Of a stretch of 64,000 nt of DNA, positions 8,066 through 17,139 are shown piece after piece. The DNA lies in contig NZ_BMZD01000003.1 of assembly GCF_014652615.1 (NCBI RefSeq), forward strand, positions 496,001 to 560,000. Direction: 5' to 3'. A model generated the notes under the pieces. The model was given only the letters and a program-made list of their open reading frames with translations, was not told the origin of the DNA and did no database searches. The translations under genes were made by a program, and so were the position numbers. Position 1 is the first letter of the stretch; each line of letters starts with the position of its first letter. The DNA comes from Novosphingobium arvoryzae (GTDB lineage Bacteria; Pseudomonadota; Alphaproteobacteria; Sphingomonadales; Sphingomonadaceae).

Positions 8066-9753
8066 GCATTCGCTCCCGTCATGTCCTGTGCGGCAATGAA
8101 GCCGAACGTCATCGCCGGCCCGATCGTCACACCCGCGCCCGGATAGCTTTCACCCATCGACGAAGCCGCGTTGTTGCCGATGGCGTAAAGCCCCGGGATC
8201 GGCTTGCCGTCCTGTCCAACGACCTGCGCCTTGGCGTTGGTCAGCAAACCGCCATTGGTGCCGATATCGCCCGGATAGATCGGCAGGGCATAGAACGGCC
8301 CCGTGTCGAGCGGACGCAGGCATGGATTGGGGGTCTGCGACGGATCGCCGTACATCTTGTCATAGGCCGCCGCACCGCGCTGAAAATCAGGATCTTCCCC
8401 GTTCGCGGCGTGCTGGTTGAAGCGCTGCACGGTGGCCGAAAGGCTGGCCGGATTGACGCCGATCTTACGCGCCAGTTCCTCCACCGTGCGCCCCTTTTTC
8501 AGGATCTTGCGCACGCGCGGGTTCAGCGCGAAATCGGGCACGCCCGGATAGACCGGCCCCATCGGGAACTTCGCGCGATAAGTCGCGTCGAACACCATCC
8601 AGCTGGGGCTGGTGTTGCCATGTTCCAGTTGGTGACGGGCCATGACCTGCCCGGTCACGTGATAGGATGCCGCTTCGTTCAGATAGCGTTCGCCCGCCTG
8701 GTTGACCATGATGCAGCCCGGCAGCGCGCGCTCGATCGTGCAGAGCCGCCCGCGGTCCTCGCCCGGAATGTAGAACACCGGCGCAGCCCAGGCCGATTGC
8801 ATGTTCAGCGTCTGCGCGCCCAGTGCCATCCCGGCGCGGATGCTGTCGCCCGTATTGCCGGTGATCCCGCCCGAGTACTGCGCGGAAGGATAGAGCGGCG
8901 CGTATTGCTTGCGCATTTCGGGGTTCTTGTCGAAGCCCCCGGCGGCCAGCACCACGCCCTTGCGCGCGCCGATCCGCAGCGTCTTGCCCTTGTGGGTCAC
9001 CACCACGCCAGTCACCCGGTCGCCGTCGCGGACCAGATCGGTCATCGGCGTTTCCAGCCACAGCGGCACGCCGCGCTGGTTCAGCGCCATGCGCAGCCCC
9101 CCGGCGAGCGCGTTGCCCAGTGTCAGGCGGCGGTCCTTGCGCGAGGTCAGGCGGAACGGCAGATCGAGCCAGTACTTCGCCAGCGATTTTACCAGATGGG
9201 TGATCCAGCCCTTGCCGCGATAGAGCAGCAGGTACGTCTCGTCGAAATGCCAGTTCAGATAGCCGAACAGGTTGGCGGCCGGCGAGGAGAAACGCAGCGT
9301 CCTGACGTCATCGCCCAGCGCGCGGCCGTCCAGCGGCATTGGCATGTGGGTACGGAAACCGGTGGGCGACCCGCCCGGATTCTCGGCATGATAATCGGGA
9401 TAGGGAAACGCCATGTACTGGATCGGCGTGTTCGCCATCAGCCAGCGCAGCATCGGTGCAGCATTGTCAACAAAGGCGCGGATGTTCTCATCCGGCACGT
9501 TATCCGCCGACAGCGCCCGCACGTACGTGAACGCGTCATCCAGATCGTCGACGAACCCGGCGGCCTTGGCCACATCACTGTTCGGAATCCAGATGCCCGC
9601 GCCCGACGTGGCGGACGTGCCACCCCACAGCGGTTCCTTTTCGATTACCAGCACATCGGCATGGCGGTCCGCCGCGGCCAGCGCGCACAGCATCCCGCCC
9701 GCGCCAGAGCCGACCACCAGCACATCGACTTCCTTGTCCCATTGAGCGGCCAT
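8062..9753 (-). CDS. KstD-like FAD-dependent dehydrogenase
   Basis: A full-length flavoprotein of 563 residues. GSGAGG sits near residues 16-21, with WGGTSATSGAGIWIP, ARKGVVLAAGGFDKN and a C-terminal SYPGAGVTIGPAMTFGF. This layout is that of 3-ketosteroid delta1-dehydrogenases and related FAD_binding_2 enzymes, which introduce a double bond next to a ketone. It is coupled by ATGA to an SDR downstream and lies 2 bases after the next SDR upstream. An alcohol-to-ketone-to-enone sequence could therefore be made from this operon alone. KstD activity itself is inference; relatives act on other cyclic ketones. Confidence 0.88.
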   Translation of the reverse strand: MAAQWDKEVDVLVVGSGAGGMLCALAAADRHADVLVIEKEPLWGGTSATSGAGIWIPNSDVAKAAGFVDDLDDAFTYVRALSADNVPDENIRAFVDNAAPMLRWLMANTPIQYMAFPYPDYHAENPGGSPTGFRTHMPMPLDGRALGDDVRTLRFSSPAANLFGYLNWHFDETYLLLYRGKGWITHLVKSLAKYWLDLPFRLTSRKDRRLTLGNALAGGLRMALNQRGVPLWLETPMTDLVRDGDRVTGVVVTHKGKTLRIGARKGVVLAAGGFDKNPEMRKQYAPLYPSAQYSGGITGNTGDSIRAGMALGAQTLNMQSAWAAPVFYIPGEDRGRLCTIERALPGCIMVNQAGERYLNEAASYHVTGQVMARHQLEHGNTSPSWMVFDATYRAKFPMGPVYPGVPDFALNPRVRKILKKGRTVEELARKIGVNPASLSATVQRFNQHAANGEDPDFQRGAAAYDKMYGDPSQTPNPCLRPLDTGPFYALPIYPGDIGTNGGLLTNAKAQVVGQDGKPIPGLYAIGNNAASSMGESYPGAGVTIGPAMTFGFIAAQDMTGANA

Positions 9754-9755
9754 GA

Positions 9756-10550
9756 TCAGTCTTCTTCCACCAGGAAAAACTGCGGCGGCCGCCGTTCGGC
9801 GATCACCGCGTTGCGGTTTGAAAAGCCCGGCTCCATCGCTTCGGGCTGCGGAATGATCCAGTACTCGCCCCGCTCGATTGCGTCGAACACCAGGGGCGCG
9901 AATTCATCGCCGGTCAGGCCGTTCGCTTCAAGCAGATCCACCATCGCGCGATGGAACTGCTCGGCCACCCCCGGCGGGGGCTCGCGGAAGATGCCGGACT
10001 TGACCGGCCCCGGCGCCAGCAAGGACACCGCGATCTGCGATTTCACGATCTTGAGTTCACCCGCGAGACACTCGGTCAGCGCCACCGCGGCGAACTTCGT
10101 CACCGAATAGGGCGCCATCAGCGGTGACGGCAGGAACCCGCCAACGGATGCCGTGTTGACGATCCGCGCGGGCCGGTCCGCCGCTAGCAGGCGCGGTACG
10201 AAAGCGCGGATGCCGTTGATGATGCCGGTCACGTTGACGTCCAGCGAACGCTGCCAGGTTTCGGCCGGGATCTCCCAGCTGAACCCGGTGCTCAGCACGC
10301 CCGCGTTGTTGAACAACAGGTCGACTTGCCCATGCGCGGCATAGGCGGCCTCGGCCAGCGCCTCGACCGATGCGGGATCGGTAACGTCGGTCGGCACGGC
10401 CAGTGCCGCCGCGCCAATCCCCGCAGCGACCTCCCGCAGCGCGTCCGCGTCACGGTCGGCCAGCACGACCTGCATTCCGCGCCGCGCAGCCTCGCGCGCA
10501 AGCCCGGCGCCAATGCCGCCGGCCGCGCCGGTAATGACGGCAACCGTCAT
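9756..10550 (-). CDS. Short-chain dehydrogenase/reductase
   Basis: This 264-residue SDR has TGAAGGIG, FNNAGVLSTG and the active-site YSVTK. The C-terminal tail (REPPPGVAEQFHRAM and onward) is longer and more hydrophilic than in its neighbours and resembles SDRs that lack the DGG end. It ends two bases before the flavoprotein start and overlaps the upstream NAD-binding protein by four bases, so it belongs to one tightly packed operon. It probably acts on an alcohol or ketone intermediate. Confidence 0.84.
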   Translation of the reverse strand: MTVAVITGAAGGIGAGLAREAARRGMQVVLADRDADALREVAAGIGAAALAVPTDVTDPASVEALAEAAYAAHGQVDLLFNNAGVLSTGFSWEIPAETWQRSLDVNVTGIINGIRAFVPRLLAADRPARIVNTASVGGFLPSPLMAPYSVTKFAAVALTECLAGELKIVKSQIAVSLLAPGPVKSGIFREPPPGVAEQFHRAMVDLLEANGLTGDEFAPLVFDAIERGEYWIIPQPEAMEPGFSNRNAVIAERRPPQFFLVEED

Positions 10551-11458
10551 CCTGCCGCACCGCCAAACTGCGCGGCAACATCGGCCACGGCCTGGGCCAC
10601 GTCATGGCGGCGGTAGCCCAGCAGCGCCACTTCGTCAGCCGGCGGATCGACCCGCACCCAGTTGCCGCGCCCTTGCGGGATCGCGATGTCGGGCAGGAGC
10701 GGCATTTCCTCGTCGCGTTCCTCCACCTGCACATCGCTGCCGACGGCATCGAAGAACAGCTGGAAATATTCGCGGAACGAGAGGTTCTCGTCACCCACCA
10801 GATAGGCCTTGCCGGGCTCACCGCGTTCCAGCGCGCCGAGAATCGCCTCGGACAAGGACAGGAACGACATGAAGTTGGTTCCACCCGTCGGCGCGAACGC
10901 CGGGATCGGGATCTGCCCCTTGGCCCACTGCACATAGGGCTCGAAGATCGCGCTGGGCAGGCCCGGAACCGATCCGACCATGAACGGCGCATTCACGCTC
11001 ATCACGTCGAAACCGGCAGCGCCCTGGGCGCGCGCCCCTTCGCAGGCGGCCTTGCGCGAGCGGATATAGCTGTTGCCTTCCAGCAGGTGCGGCGCGGCCT
11101 GGTGGTAATAGCTGCCCAGCTGGACCGCACGGCTGACCCCGGCCTCGCGGCAGGCGGCGAAAAAGGCGGGCACCGCCTCGTGGTTGGCCTTGATCAGGAA
11201 TTCGGCAAAGTCCGCGCCTTGCGGCACGTGGCGGGGGTCGTTCCCCGCGGCGAACACCACCCAGTCGAACCCGGAGAGCCGATCCGGCGTGTAATCCCCC
11301 GCCACATAATTGCCCTGCACGAACGGCATGGCCGCCATCGGCGTGGCCGGATTGGCCGGGTTGCGCCCGCCGATCGACACATCATGGCCCTGCGCCGCCA
11401 GATGGATCGCGGCATGGCCGCCCAGAGCGCCCGTGCCGCCTACTACCAATACCTTCAT
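10547..11458 (-). CDS. NAD(P)-binding epimerase/dehydratase-like protein
   Basis: The protein begins MKVLVVGGTGALGGHAA, an extended-SDR/NAD-dependent epimerase Rossmann motif, and has 303 residues. Later segments (YYHQAAPHL, DENLSFREYF) fit the atypical or extended SDR families such as isoflavone reductase-like and 3-beta-HSD-like proteins. The canonical YxxxK is not evident. The ATG at 11458 overlaps the upstream SnoaL gene stop (ATGA); the upstream extension to 11572 lies inside that gene and is not used. A reductase or isomerase role is likely, substrate unknown. Confidence 0.8.
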   Translation of the reverse strand: MKVLVVGGTGALGGHAAIHLAAQGHDVSIGGRNPANPATPMAAMPFVQGNYVAGDYTPDRLSGFDWVVFAAGNDPRHVPQGADFAEFLIKANHEAVPAFFAACREAGVSRAVQLGSYYHQAAPHLLEGNSYIRSRKAACEGARAQGAAGFDVMSVNAPFMVGSVPGLPSAIFEPYVQWAKGQIPIPAFAPTGGTNFMSFLSLSEAILGALERGEPGKAYLVGDENLSFREYFQLFFDAVGSDVQVEERDEEMPLLPDIAIPQGRGNWVRVDPPADEVALLGYRRHDVAQAVADVAAQFGGAAG

Positions 11459-11913
11459 GCCTGTTCCTCTCCCGTCGCGGCGGCGCCTTTTGGCGTGACC
11501 GGCCGTGTTTCTTCCCATTCGACGATCAGTTCGCGGCGGGTAAAGCGCCACGTGCCGTCTTCGCGGCGCCACTCGTCCTGATAGCGGATTGCCCAGGCCA
11601 GCACCGCATCGGCATCGTTCAGCAGATGCTCGGCGATGCAGTACGTCTCACCCCGCGCGGTGTCGCCGGTGATGGTTGCCGTCACCTGATGGACCTGATG
11701 CAACGTCGCGCGGAACATCTGCCCCAGCGTGTCGATCAATCCCAGGATCGCGTCGCGCCCTTCGGTGCGAAAGCCCGGCCCGATCATGACGCAATCGCTG
11801 GCCAGCACGGCAGCCCATGCTGCCTTGTCCTTGCGATCCGCACCCTGCGCATAGAGCTCCGCCACGCGGCGCAGGCGGGCGAGGTCGGCCAGTTCGGCGT
11901 CAGAGGGCGTCAT
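11455..11913 (-). CDS. SnoaL-like protein
   Basis: A 152-residue NTF2/SnoaL-fold protein starting MTPSDAELADLARLRRVAELYAQ, with EWRREDGTWRFTRREL near the end. Its start codon overlaps the upstream SDR stop by four bases and its own stop overlaps the next start, so three genes in a row are translationally coupled. This tight packing between two NAD-dependent enzymes suggests it acts on the same intermediate, perhaps as an isomerase or dehydratase. That role is inference. Confidence 0.78.
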   Translation of the reverse strand: MTPSDAELADLARLRRVAELYAQGADRKDKAAWAAVLASDCVMIGPGFRTEGRDAILGLIDTLGQMFRATLHQVHQVTATITGDTARGETYCIAEHLLNDADAVLAWAIRYQDEWRREDGTWRFTRRELIVEWEETRPVTPKGAAATGEEQA

Positions 11914-12740
11914 TGGCCTGGAATCTTCAGGCCATTGCCGGTTACCATCGGCACGACCGTCCACTCACCCGACGGTGTCCGCGTCCAGCCGGCTGCGGCC
12001 AGCGCCCCGCCATCGACATGGATCGCAGTACCCGTAACCCAGCTCGCCAGCGGACTGGCCAGATAGAGCGCCGCGCCCGCGCAGTCCTCGGGCCGTCCGA
12101 ACCGGCCCAGCGGAATCCACTTGTCGGCATTGGCGCGATTTTCGGGCGGGATCATCACGTCCAGCGCCACTTGCGGCGTGTCGGTGGTTTCGGGCGCGAT
12201 GTCGTTTACTCGGATGCCCTCCGGCGCCAGCTCCAGCGCCAGGCTCTTGGTGAAGCCGGCAATCCCGGCCTTGGCCGCGGCATAGACGCTGCAATAGGGA
12301 ATGCCGCGATACGCCTCGATCGAGGTGACGTTGATGATCGAGCTGCCCGGCGCGGATTTCCTTAGCAACGGCAGCATCGCCGCCGTCATACGCAGCAGCT
12401 GCCCCAGATTGACGTCCAGGATCTCGTCCGCCTGATCGCCACTAAGCATTGCAAACGGCAGCGCGTGGACGAAATGGCCGACATTGTTGACCAGCACGTC
12501 CAGCCGCCCGGCCTTCGCGTCGATCCGCTCGGCCAGCATGGCCGGAACCGAGCGGTCCAGCACGTCGCACACGATCACGTCAGCGGAAGGGATGGCTGCA
12601 GCGACATCGGCCGCGCGCTGCGGATCGATTTCGGCGATGAACACGTGCGCGCCGGCCGCTGCAAACGCTTCGGCGATGCCGCGCCCGATACCGACGCCGC
12701 CGCCCGTGACCAGCACGTGCTTGCCCGAATAGTCAATCAT
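11910..12740 (-). CDS. Short-chain dehydrogenase/reductase
   Basis: A 276-residue SDR with TGGGVGIG, VNNVGHF and catalytic YAAAK after NVTSIE. The ATG at 12740 is preceded by GGGAGGGACAAAC. The end carries a roughly 25-residue extension after the DGGAL motif that the neighbours lack. It lies 24 bases downstream of another SDR on the same strand, so both come from the promoter around 13533-13641. Probably an alcohol dehydrogenase of the pathway. Confidence 0.85.
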   Translation of the reverse strand: MIDYSGKHVLVTGGGVGIGRGIAEAFAAAGAHVFIAEIDPQRAADVAAAIPSADVIVCDVLDRSVPAMLAERIDAKAGRLDVLVNNVGHFVHALPFAMLSGDQADEILDVNLGQLLRMTAAMLPLLRKSAPGSSIINVTSIEAYRGIPYCSVYAAAKAGIAGFTKSLALELAPEGIRVNDIAPETTDTPQVALDVMIPPENRANADKWIPLGRFGRPEDCAGAALYLASPLASWVTGTAIHVDGGALAAAGWTRTPSGEWTVVPMVTGNGLKIPGQ

Positions 12741-12764
12741 GTTTGTCCCTCCCCCTCTCTTGCC

Positions 12765-13532
12765 TCAGGGCAAGTACAGCTGGACAGCCTTGCCGCCATC
12801 GACCGGCAAGGCGACGCCGGTGATGTAGCTCGCCTCATCCGAGAGCATGAAGGCAATCGCCTTGGCCACTTCGACCGGATTGGCCCCGCGCTTCATCGGG
12901 ATCGCGTCCATCGTCTTCTGGCCGTGCTCTCCCGCCTTGGCGAGATAGTCCTCGGTCGCCGCGGTCATGATCATGCCGGGAACAATGGTGTTGACCCGCA
13001 CGCCATAGGGCGCGCCTTCCATCGCCGCGACAGCAGTGAAGTGGATCAGCGCCGCCTTGGAAGCGGAATAGCTGGTCATGTAGGGCGCAGCCTTGAGCCC
13101 GTTGGTCGAGGCGATGTTCACGATGGAACCGGAACCCTGCTTCAGCATGATCCGCATCGCCGCGCGCGTACCGGTGAACACCGCATCGGCGTTGACCGCA
13201 AAGTCCTTGCGCCAGTGGTCCATCGTCAGCTGGGTCAGCGGCGCGTAGTGCACCGACATGGCGTTGTTGACGAGCATGTCCAGCCGGCCGTGGCGCTTGG
13301 CCAGATCCTCGATCAGGGCGTTGTAGGCAGCCTCGTCGGTCACATCCAGCTGGTGCGCCTCGAACGTGCCGAGCGAGCTCAGCGCGGCTTCCGCTTCATC
13401 CAGCTTTTCCTTCCTGCGGGCGCAGATCGCGACAATTGCGCCACGTTCCAGCAGCAGCTTGGCCGTAGCGAAACCGATACCGTCGCTACCGCCGGTCACA
13501 AGGGCAACGCGCCCGGTAAGATCACGAATCAC
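12765..13532 (-). CDS. Short-chain dehydrogenase/reductase
   Basis: This first gene of the minus-strand operon encodes a 255-residue SDR with TGGSDGIG, VNNAMSV and YSASK; the C-terminal PVDGGKAVQLYLP is complete. GGAGGAA stands about ten bases before the ATG. In most SDRs the residue after NNA is Gly; here it is Met, a modest deviation in the NNAG motif that several functional SDRs tolerate. It is divergent from another SDR at 13642. Confidence 0.84.
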   Translation of the reverse strand: MIRDLTGRVALVTGGSDGIGFATAKLLLERGAIVAICARRKEKLDEAEAALSSLGTFEAHQLDVTDEAAYNALIEDLAKRHGRLDMLVNNAMSVHYAPLTQLTMDHWRKDFAVNADAVFTGTRAAMRIMLKQGSGSIVNIASTNGLKAAPYMTSYSASKAALIHFTAVAAMEGAPYGVRVNTIVPGMIMTAATEDYLAKAGEHGQKTMDAIPMKRGANPVEVAKAIAFMLSDEASYITGVALPVDGGKAVQLYLP

Positions 13533-13641
13533 GAATATGTTCCTCCCCGACTATCCATCAACGCAATTTGCGGTTATATAGGTGACAAAGTCAACGCCAT
13601 GCGTAAATATGGCGGACGAAAATTACGTGATCGGGGGATGA
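13533..13641. promoter_or_regulatory. Divergent promoter between two SDR operons
   Basis: This 109-base spacer must drive the minus-strand operon (12765 leftward) and the plus-strand operon (13642 rightward). It is AT-richer than its surroundings (GGTTATATAGGTGACA, GCGTAAATATGG). The ATGCGTAA sequence, read on the minus strand as TTACGCAT, resembles the recurrent box seen before other cluster genes. No clear -35/-10 pair is assigned. Confidence 0.4.
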
Positions 13642-14403
13642 ATGACTGAGTTGCAAGGCAAGACCGCGATTATCACCGGTGCCGGACAGGGCGTGGGTCA
13701 GGGCATTGCGCTGGCACTCGCGGCGGCTGGGGCTGCCGTTGTGGTCGCCGGGCGCACGCTCGGCAAGGTGGAAAGCACCGCCAAACTGATTGAATCGCGC
13801 GGCGGCAAGGCGCTGGCAGTAGCCTGCAACGTCAAGGATGCGGCCGACCTGGCAGCCCTGGTAGCAGCCGCGCAGAACGCCTTTGGCGGGGTCGATATCC
13901 TGGTCAACAACGCGCAGGAAGTGCCCCAGGGCAAGCTGCTCGACGTTACCGACGAAGCGTTCCTGGCCGGATTCGAATCGGGCCCGCTGGCCACGTTCCG
14001 GCTGATGAAACTGGTCCAGCCGATCATGGCCGCGCGCGGCGGCGGCACCATCATCAACCTGGCCTCGTCCGCAGGCATCCGCTGGGACATGACCGGCTAT
14101 GGCGCCTATGCCGCCGTGAAGCAGGCAATCCGCTCGCTCACCCGCGCCGGTGCGGCGGAATGGGGCCGCGAGAACATCCGCGTGCTGACGATCGCCCCGC
14201 ACGCCGAATCGCCGGGGCTGAAGTGGTGGGTGGAGAACAACCCGGAAGAAGCCGCCGCGTTTTTCCGCACGATCCCGCTGGGCCGGATCGGCAAGCTGGA
14301 GGAAGACATCGGCCGCGCGGTCGCCGCGCTGTGCGGGTCTGATCTCAGCTACCTGACCGGCGCGACCATCCCGCTCGACGGCGGGCAGGCGAACTTCGAC
14401 TGA
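13642..14403 (+). CDS. Short-chain dehydrogenase/reductase
   Basis: A 253-residue SDR with TGAGQGVG at the N-terminus, VNNAQEV, NLASSAG and catalytic YAAVK, ending PLDGGQANFD. It starts behind CGGGGGATGA. It begins a plus-strand operon with the EthD-like gene 19 bases on and the AraC regulator after that. As elsewhere in the cluster, the third position of NNAG is changed (NNAQ). Substrate unknown. Confidence 0.85.
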   Translation: MTELQGKTAIITGAGQGVGQGIALALAAAGAAVVVAGRTLGKVESTAKLIESRGGKALAVACNVKDAADLAALVAAAQNAFGGVDILVNNAQEVPQGKLLDVTDEAFLAGFESGPLATFRLMKLVQPIMAARGGGTIINLASSAGIRWDMTGYGAYAAVKQAIRSLTRAGAAEWGRENIRVLTIAPHAESPGLKWWVENNPEEAAAFFRTIPLGRIGKLEEDIGRAVAALCGSDLSYLTGATIPLDGGQANFD

Positions 14404-14422
14404 CCGGCGGGGGAGCGGCGCG

Positions 14423-15124
14423 ATGGAAAAGGTGATTGCCGCCCTCTGGGCCGCTCCGGATCAGGACCGGGATGCGTTCAACGAACGGTTGCGCACCACC
14501 CTGCCCGCCGCCCTCCGTGCCGCCGGTGCCAGCACGGTGCGGATCAATCTGCGCGACGCGGCGGTCGCCCCCGCGCACAAACTGATCCAGCAGTGGCAGG
14601 ATCCGCAGCAGGACGCCGTCGTGCAGTTCTGGCTGCCCAGCGCAAATGGGCTGTTCCGGGCTGAAGCCGACGCCGCGCTGGCCGCGCATTCCAGCAGGTT
14701 CGCGGCCTGGCTCGTCGCCGAATCGACCATCATCCCCAACACTGCCCATCCAGTGCCCACCGGGGAACGCGGCTGGGGCTGGTCGCAGGCGAGCTTCATT
14801 TCCTTCCGGCCAGACCTTTCGCGGCTGGATGCGATCAAGATCTGGCATTCGCACCACACCCGCGTCGCGATCGATACCCAGGCCAATTTCGAATACGTCC
14901 AGAACCTGGTCGTCCGCCCCCTGACCGAGGGCGCACCCGGCTATGACGCGTTTGTCGAGGAATGCTTTCCGGCCGAGGCCATGGACGATCCCGCAGCGTT
15001 CTTCGACGCGGTCGGCGATCCGGCGAAGCTTCAGGCCAATCTGGCCACGATGATGGACAGTTGCGGCCGCTTTATCGATTTCACCCGGATCGATATCATC
15101 CCCACCAGCCAGTACGATTGCTGA
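14423..15124 (+). CDS. EthD-domain-like protein
   Basis: A 233-residue protein whose C-terminal half (FRPDLSRLDAIKIWHSHHTR, then FEYVQNLVVRPL) resembles the EthD/dimeric alpha-beta barrel family. The N-terminal half appears to be a second, divergent copy of the same fold. EthD proteins accompany several degradation systems and are thought to act as small ferredoxin-like-fold enzymes or accessory factors; no activity can be claimed here. A GGGGGAG site precedes the ATG, and the AraC gene begins 6 bases after its stop. Confidence 0.6.
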   Translation: MEKVIAALWAAPDQDRDAFNERLRTTLPAALRAAGASTVRINLRDAAVAPAHKLIQQWQDPQQDAVVQFWLPSANGLFRAEADAALAAHSSRFAAWLVAESTIIPNTAHPVPTGERGWGWSQASFISFRPDLSRLDAIKIWHSHHTRVAIDTQANFEYVQNLVVRPLTEGAPGYDAFVEECFPAEAMDDPAAFFDAVGDPAKLQANLATMMDSCGRFIDFTRIDIIPTSQYDC

Positions 15125-15130
15125 GGTATC

Positions 15131-16114
15131 ATGCAGAGCATCCAGCAGCAGACGACGCATTCGCCCACCGGCAACCACTTGCCCGGCACGGTCTTTGTCC
15201 GCCCTCCGGCGGCAATGCCCAAGCGCGCCAGCGATTCCAAGGTGGCACAGGAAACCAGCATTCCGCCGCTGATCCTGGCCGAGGTCGTCACGCCCGATGC
15301 GCTGGTGCAGGTGCTGGAATGGCATTGGCCGGAAGTGGCCGAACACGTGATGGTCGAACATGACCTGATGATCGAATTGTTACTGCCGCCGCTGGCCAAC
15401 CAGGCGTCCGCGATGTTCCCGACGCTGGCACCCGGCACCAATTGCCACATGGGCACGCTGTTCATCCGCTACCCCGGCCTGGCCATCAAGACCCGCGCGC
15501 AAGGCGGGCAGTTCCGCATCCTGCGCTGCACGTTCAGCGAAGCGAAGAAGCGCGAGATGCTGGGCAATCGTCATCACCCGTCGCTGGTAATGATGCAGAC
15601 GCTGATGAACATCCGCAACGACACCATCCGCGCGGTGATGCGGATGATGCTGCGCGAAGTGGAAAGCCCGCACCTTGCCTCGCCGACCGCGACGGCAGCG
15701 CACGTCAAGCTGCTGGAGATCGAGATCACGCGCCTGCTTGACCAGGATCTGGAACCCAAGGCGGGCGGACGGCTGGCTCCCTGGCAGTTCCGCCGGGTGC
15801 GCGAACGGCTCGAGGCCGGGGGCACCCGCCCCAGCGTGCCGGAACTGGCCGCGCTCTGCGGGATCAGCGTGCGCCATCTGCACCGCCAGTTCCTGAACCT
15901 GACCGGGGTGACGATTTCCGACTATGTCGAAACGCATCTGGTCAACCAGGCCAAGACCATGCTGGGCAGCACCGCGCTGACCGTGAAGCAGATCGCGCAA
16001 GCCGCCGGCTTCGATCATGCCAACAGCTTCTCCCGCACCTTCCGCCGGGCAACGGGCATGACCCCGCTGCAATACCGCCAGCAGAAGGTGGGCAAGGCCT
16101 GCAAGACGCGCTGA
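15131..16114 (+). CDS. AraC-family transcriptional regulator
   Basis: The last hundred or so residues of this 327-residue protein form the two helix-turn-helix units of AraC regulators. These are VPELAALCGISVRHLHRQF and TVKQIAQAAGFDHANSFSR, closing with TGMTPLQYR. The N-terminal 200 residues would be the effector-binding part. Expressed with the SDR and EthD-like genes, it most likely senses a pathway substrate and activates cluster promoters. Recurrent GTAACGC-AAT boxes in several intergenic spacers are candidate sites, but that link is unproved. Confidence 0.9.
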   Translation: MQSIQQQTTHSPTGNHLPGTVFVRPPAAMPKRASDSKVAQETSIPPLILAEVVTPDALVQVLEWHWPEVAEHVMVEHDLMIELLLPPLANQASAMFPTLAPGTNCHMGTLFIRYPGLAIKTRAQGGQFRILRCTFSEAKKREMLGNRHHPSLVMMQTLMNIRNDTIRAVMRMMLREVESPHLASPTATAAHVKLLEIEITRLLDQDLEPKAGGRLAPWQFRRVRERLEAGGTRPSVPELAALCGISVRHLHRQFLNLTGVTISDYVETHLVNQAKTMLGSTALTVKQIAQAAGFDHANSFSRTFRRATGMTPLQYRQQKVGKACKTR

Positions 16115-16204
16115 ACCGGCACAGATCGTGCCACGGCGTAACCGCGGGCCGTTGCGCCGGGCAGCAAAGATCATAGACGAACAGAACGAATATTCAGGAG
16201 AGAC

Positions 16205-17095
16205 ATGATGGGCGATGGCAAAGTGGGGAGCGGCAAAGTTGCACTGGTTACGGGCGCAAGCCGCGGCGCTGGCGCCGGGATTGCGCGCGGGCTGGGTGAA
16301 CTGGGCTACACCGTCTATGTCACCGGCCGCACTGTCACCCCGGGGGATGCCAAGGGCTGGGACGGCACCGTCCTCCCCGGCACCGTGTCCGAGACCGCCG
16401 CGATCATCACCGAGCGCGGGGGCAAGGGCATTCCGGTGGTTTGCGATCATGCCGACGATGCGCAGGTCGCCCGCGTGTTCGAGCAGATCAAGGATGAGCA
16501 GGGCCGACTGGACGTGCTGGTCAACAACGCCGCCTACATGCACCACCAACTGATCGAGAAGAAGCCCTTCTGGGAGAAGGAGCTGGACGCGATGAAGATC
16601 CTCGATGTGGGTCTGCGTTCGGCCTACGTCGCCAGCTGGCACGCGGCGCGGATCATGGTGCCGCAGGGCAGCGGCATCATCGCGATGGGATCATCCTTCG
16701 GGGCGACCTGCTATATGCACGGCCCCGCCTATGGCGCGCAGAAGGCCGGGCTGGACAAGCTGGCCCACGACATGGAGCATGATCTGCGCGGCACCGGCGT
16801 GATTGCCGTGTCGATCTGGCTTGGCCCGCAAGTGACCGAGCGCGCCATGATCGCCAAGGACGTGAACCCGGAACAATACGAAGGGTTCATGGCCATGGCC
16901 GAGAACCCCGAATTCACCGGCCACATCATCGACGCCATCGACCGTGCCCCCAACCGCGACGAACTGTCCGGTCAGACCCTGATCGGCGCGGAAATCGCGC
17001 GCGAACTGGGGATCAAGGATCGCGGCAACGATCGTCCGTCGCACCGCGAGATGCTGGGCAGCCCGCACCCGAAGAACCCGGCTGCGGTTTACTGA
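16205..17095 (+). CDS. Short-chain dehydrogenase/reductase (DHRS1-like)
   Basis: A longer SDR of 296 residues with TGASRGAG, VNNAAYM and YGAQK. The insertion after the first helix (TVTPGDAKGWDG) and the extended C-terminus resemble the DHRS1-type branch of SDRs. A good ribosome binding site (CAGGAGAGAC) precedes ATGATG at 16205/16208. It stands alone between the AraC gene and the convergent XRE regulator, 90 bases from the former, and probably has its own promoter. The reaction is presumably carbonyl reduction or alcohol oxidation. Confidence 0.82.
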   Translation: MMGDGKVGSGKVALVTGASRGAGAGIARGLGELGYTVYVTGRTVTPGDAKGWDGTVLPGTVSETAAIITERGGKGIPVVCDHADDAQVARVFEQIKDEQGRLDVLVNNAAYMHHQLIEKKPFWEKELDAMKILDVGLRSAYVASWHAARIMVPQGSGIIAMGSSFGATCYMHGPAYGAQKAGLDKLAHDMEHDLRGTGVIAVSIWLGPQVTERAMIAKDVNPEQYEGFMAMAENPEFTGHIIDAIDRAPNRDELSGQTLIGAEIARELGIKDRGNDRPSHREMLGSPHPKNPAAVY

Positions 17096-17139
17096 GGCAA
17101 ACCCCTCGCTTGCCAGGCGTAGTGGGGGGGGACGCGTTG

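Noticed and set aside
8410..10110. 566-codon plus-strand open frame
   Set aside because: Antisense to the KstD-like flavoprotein and an SDR; no signal peptide, domain or ribosome binding site.
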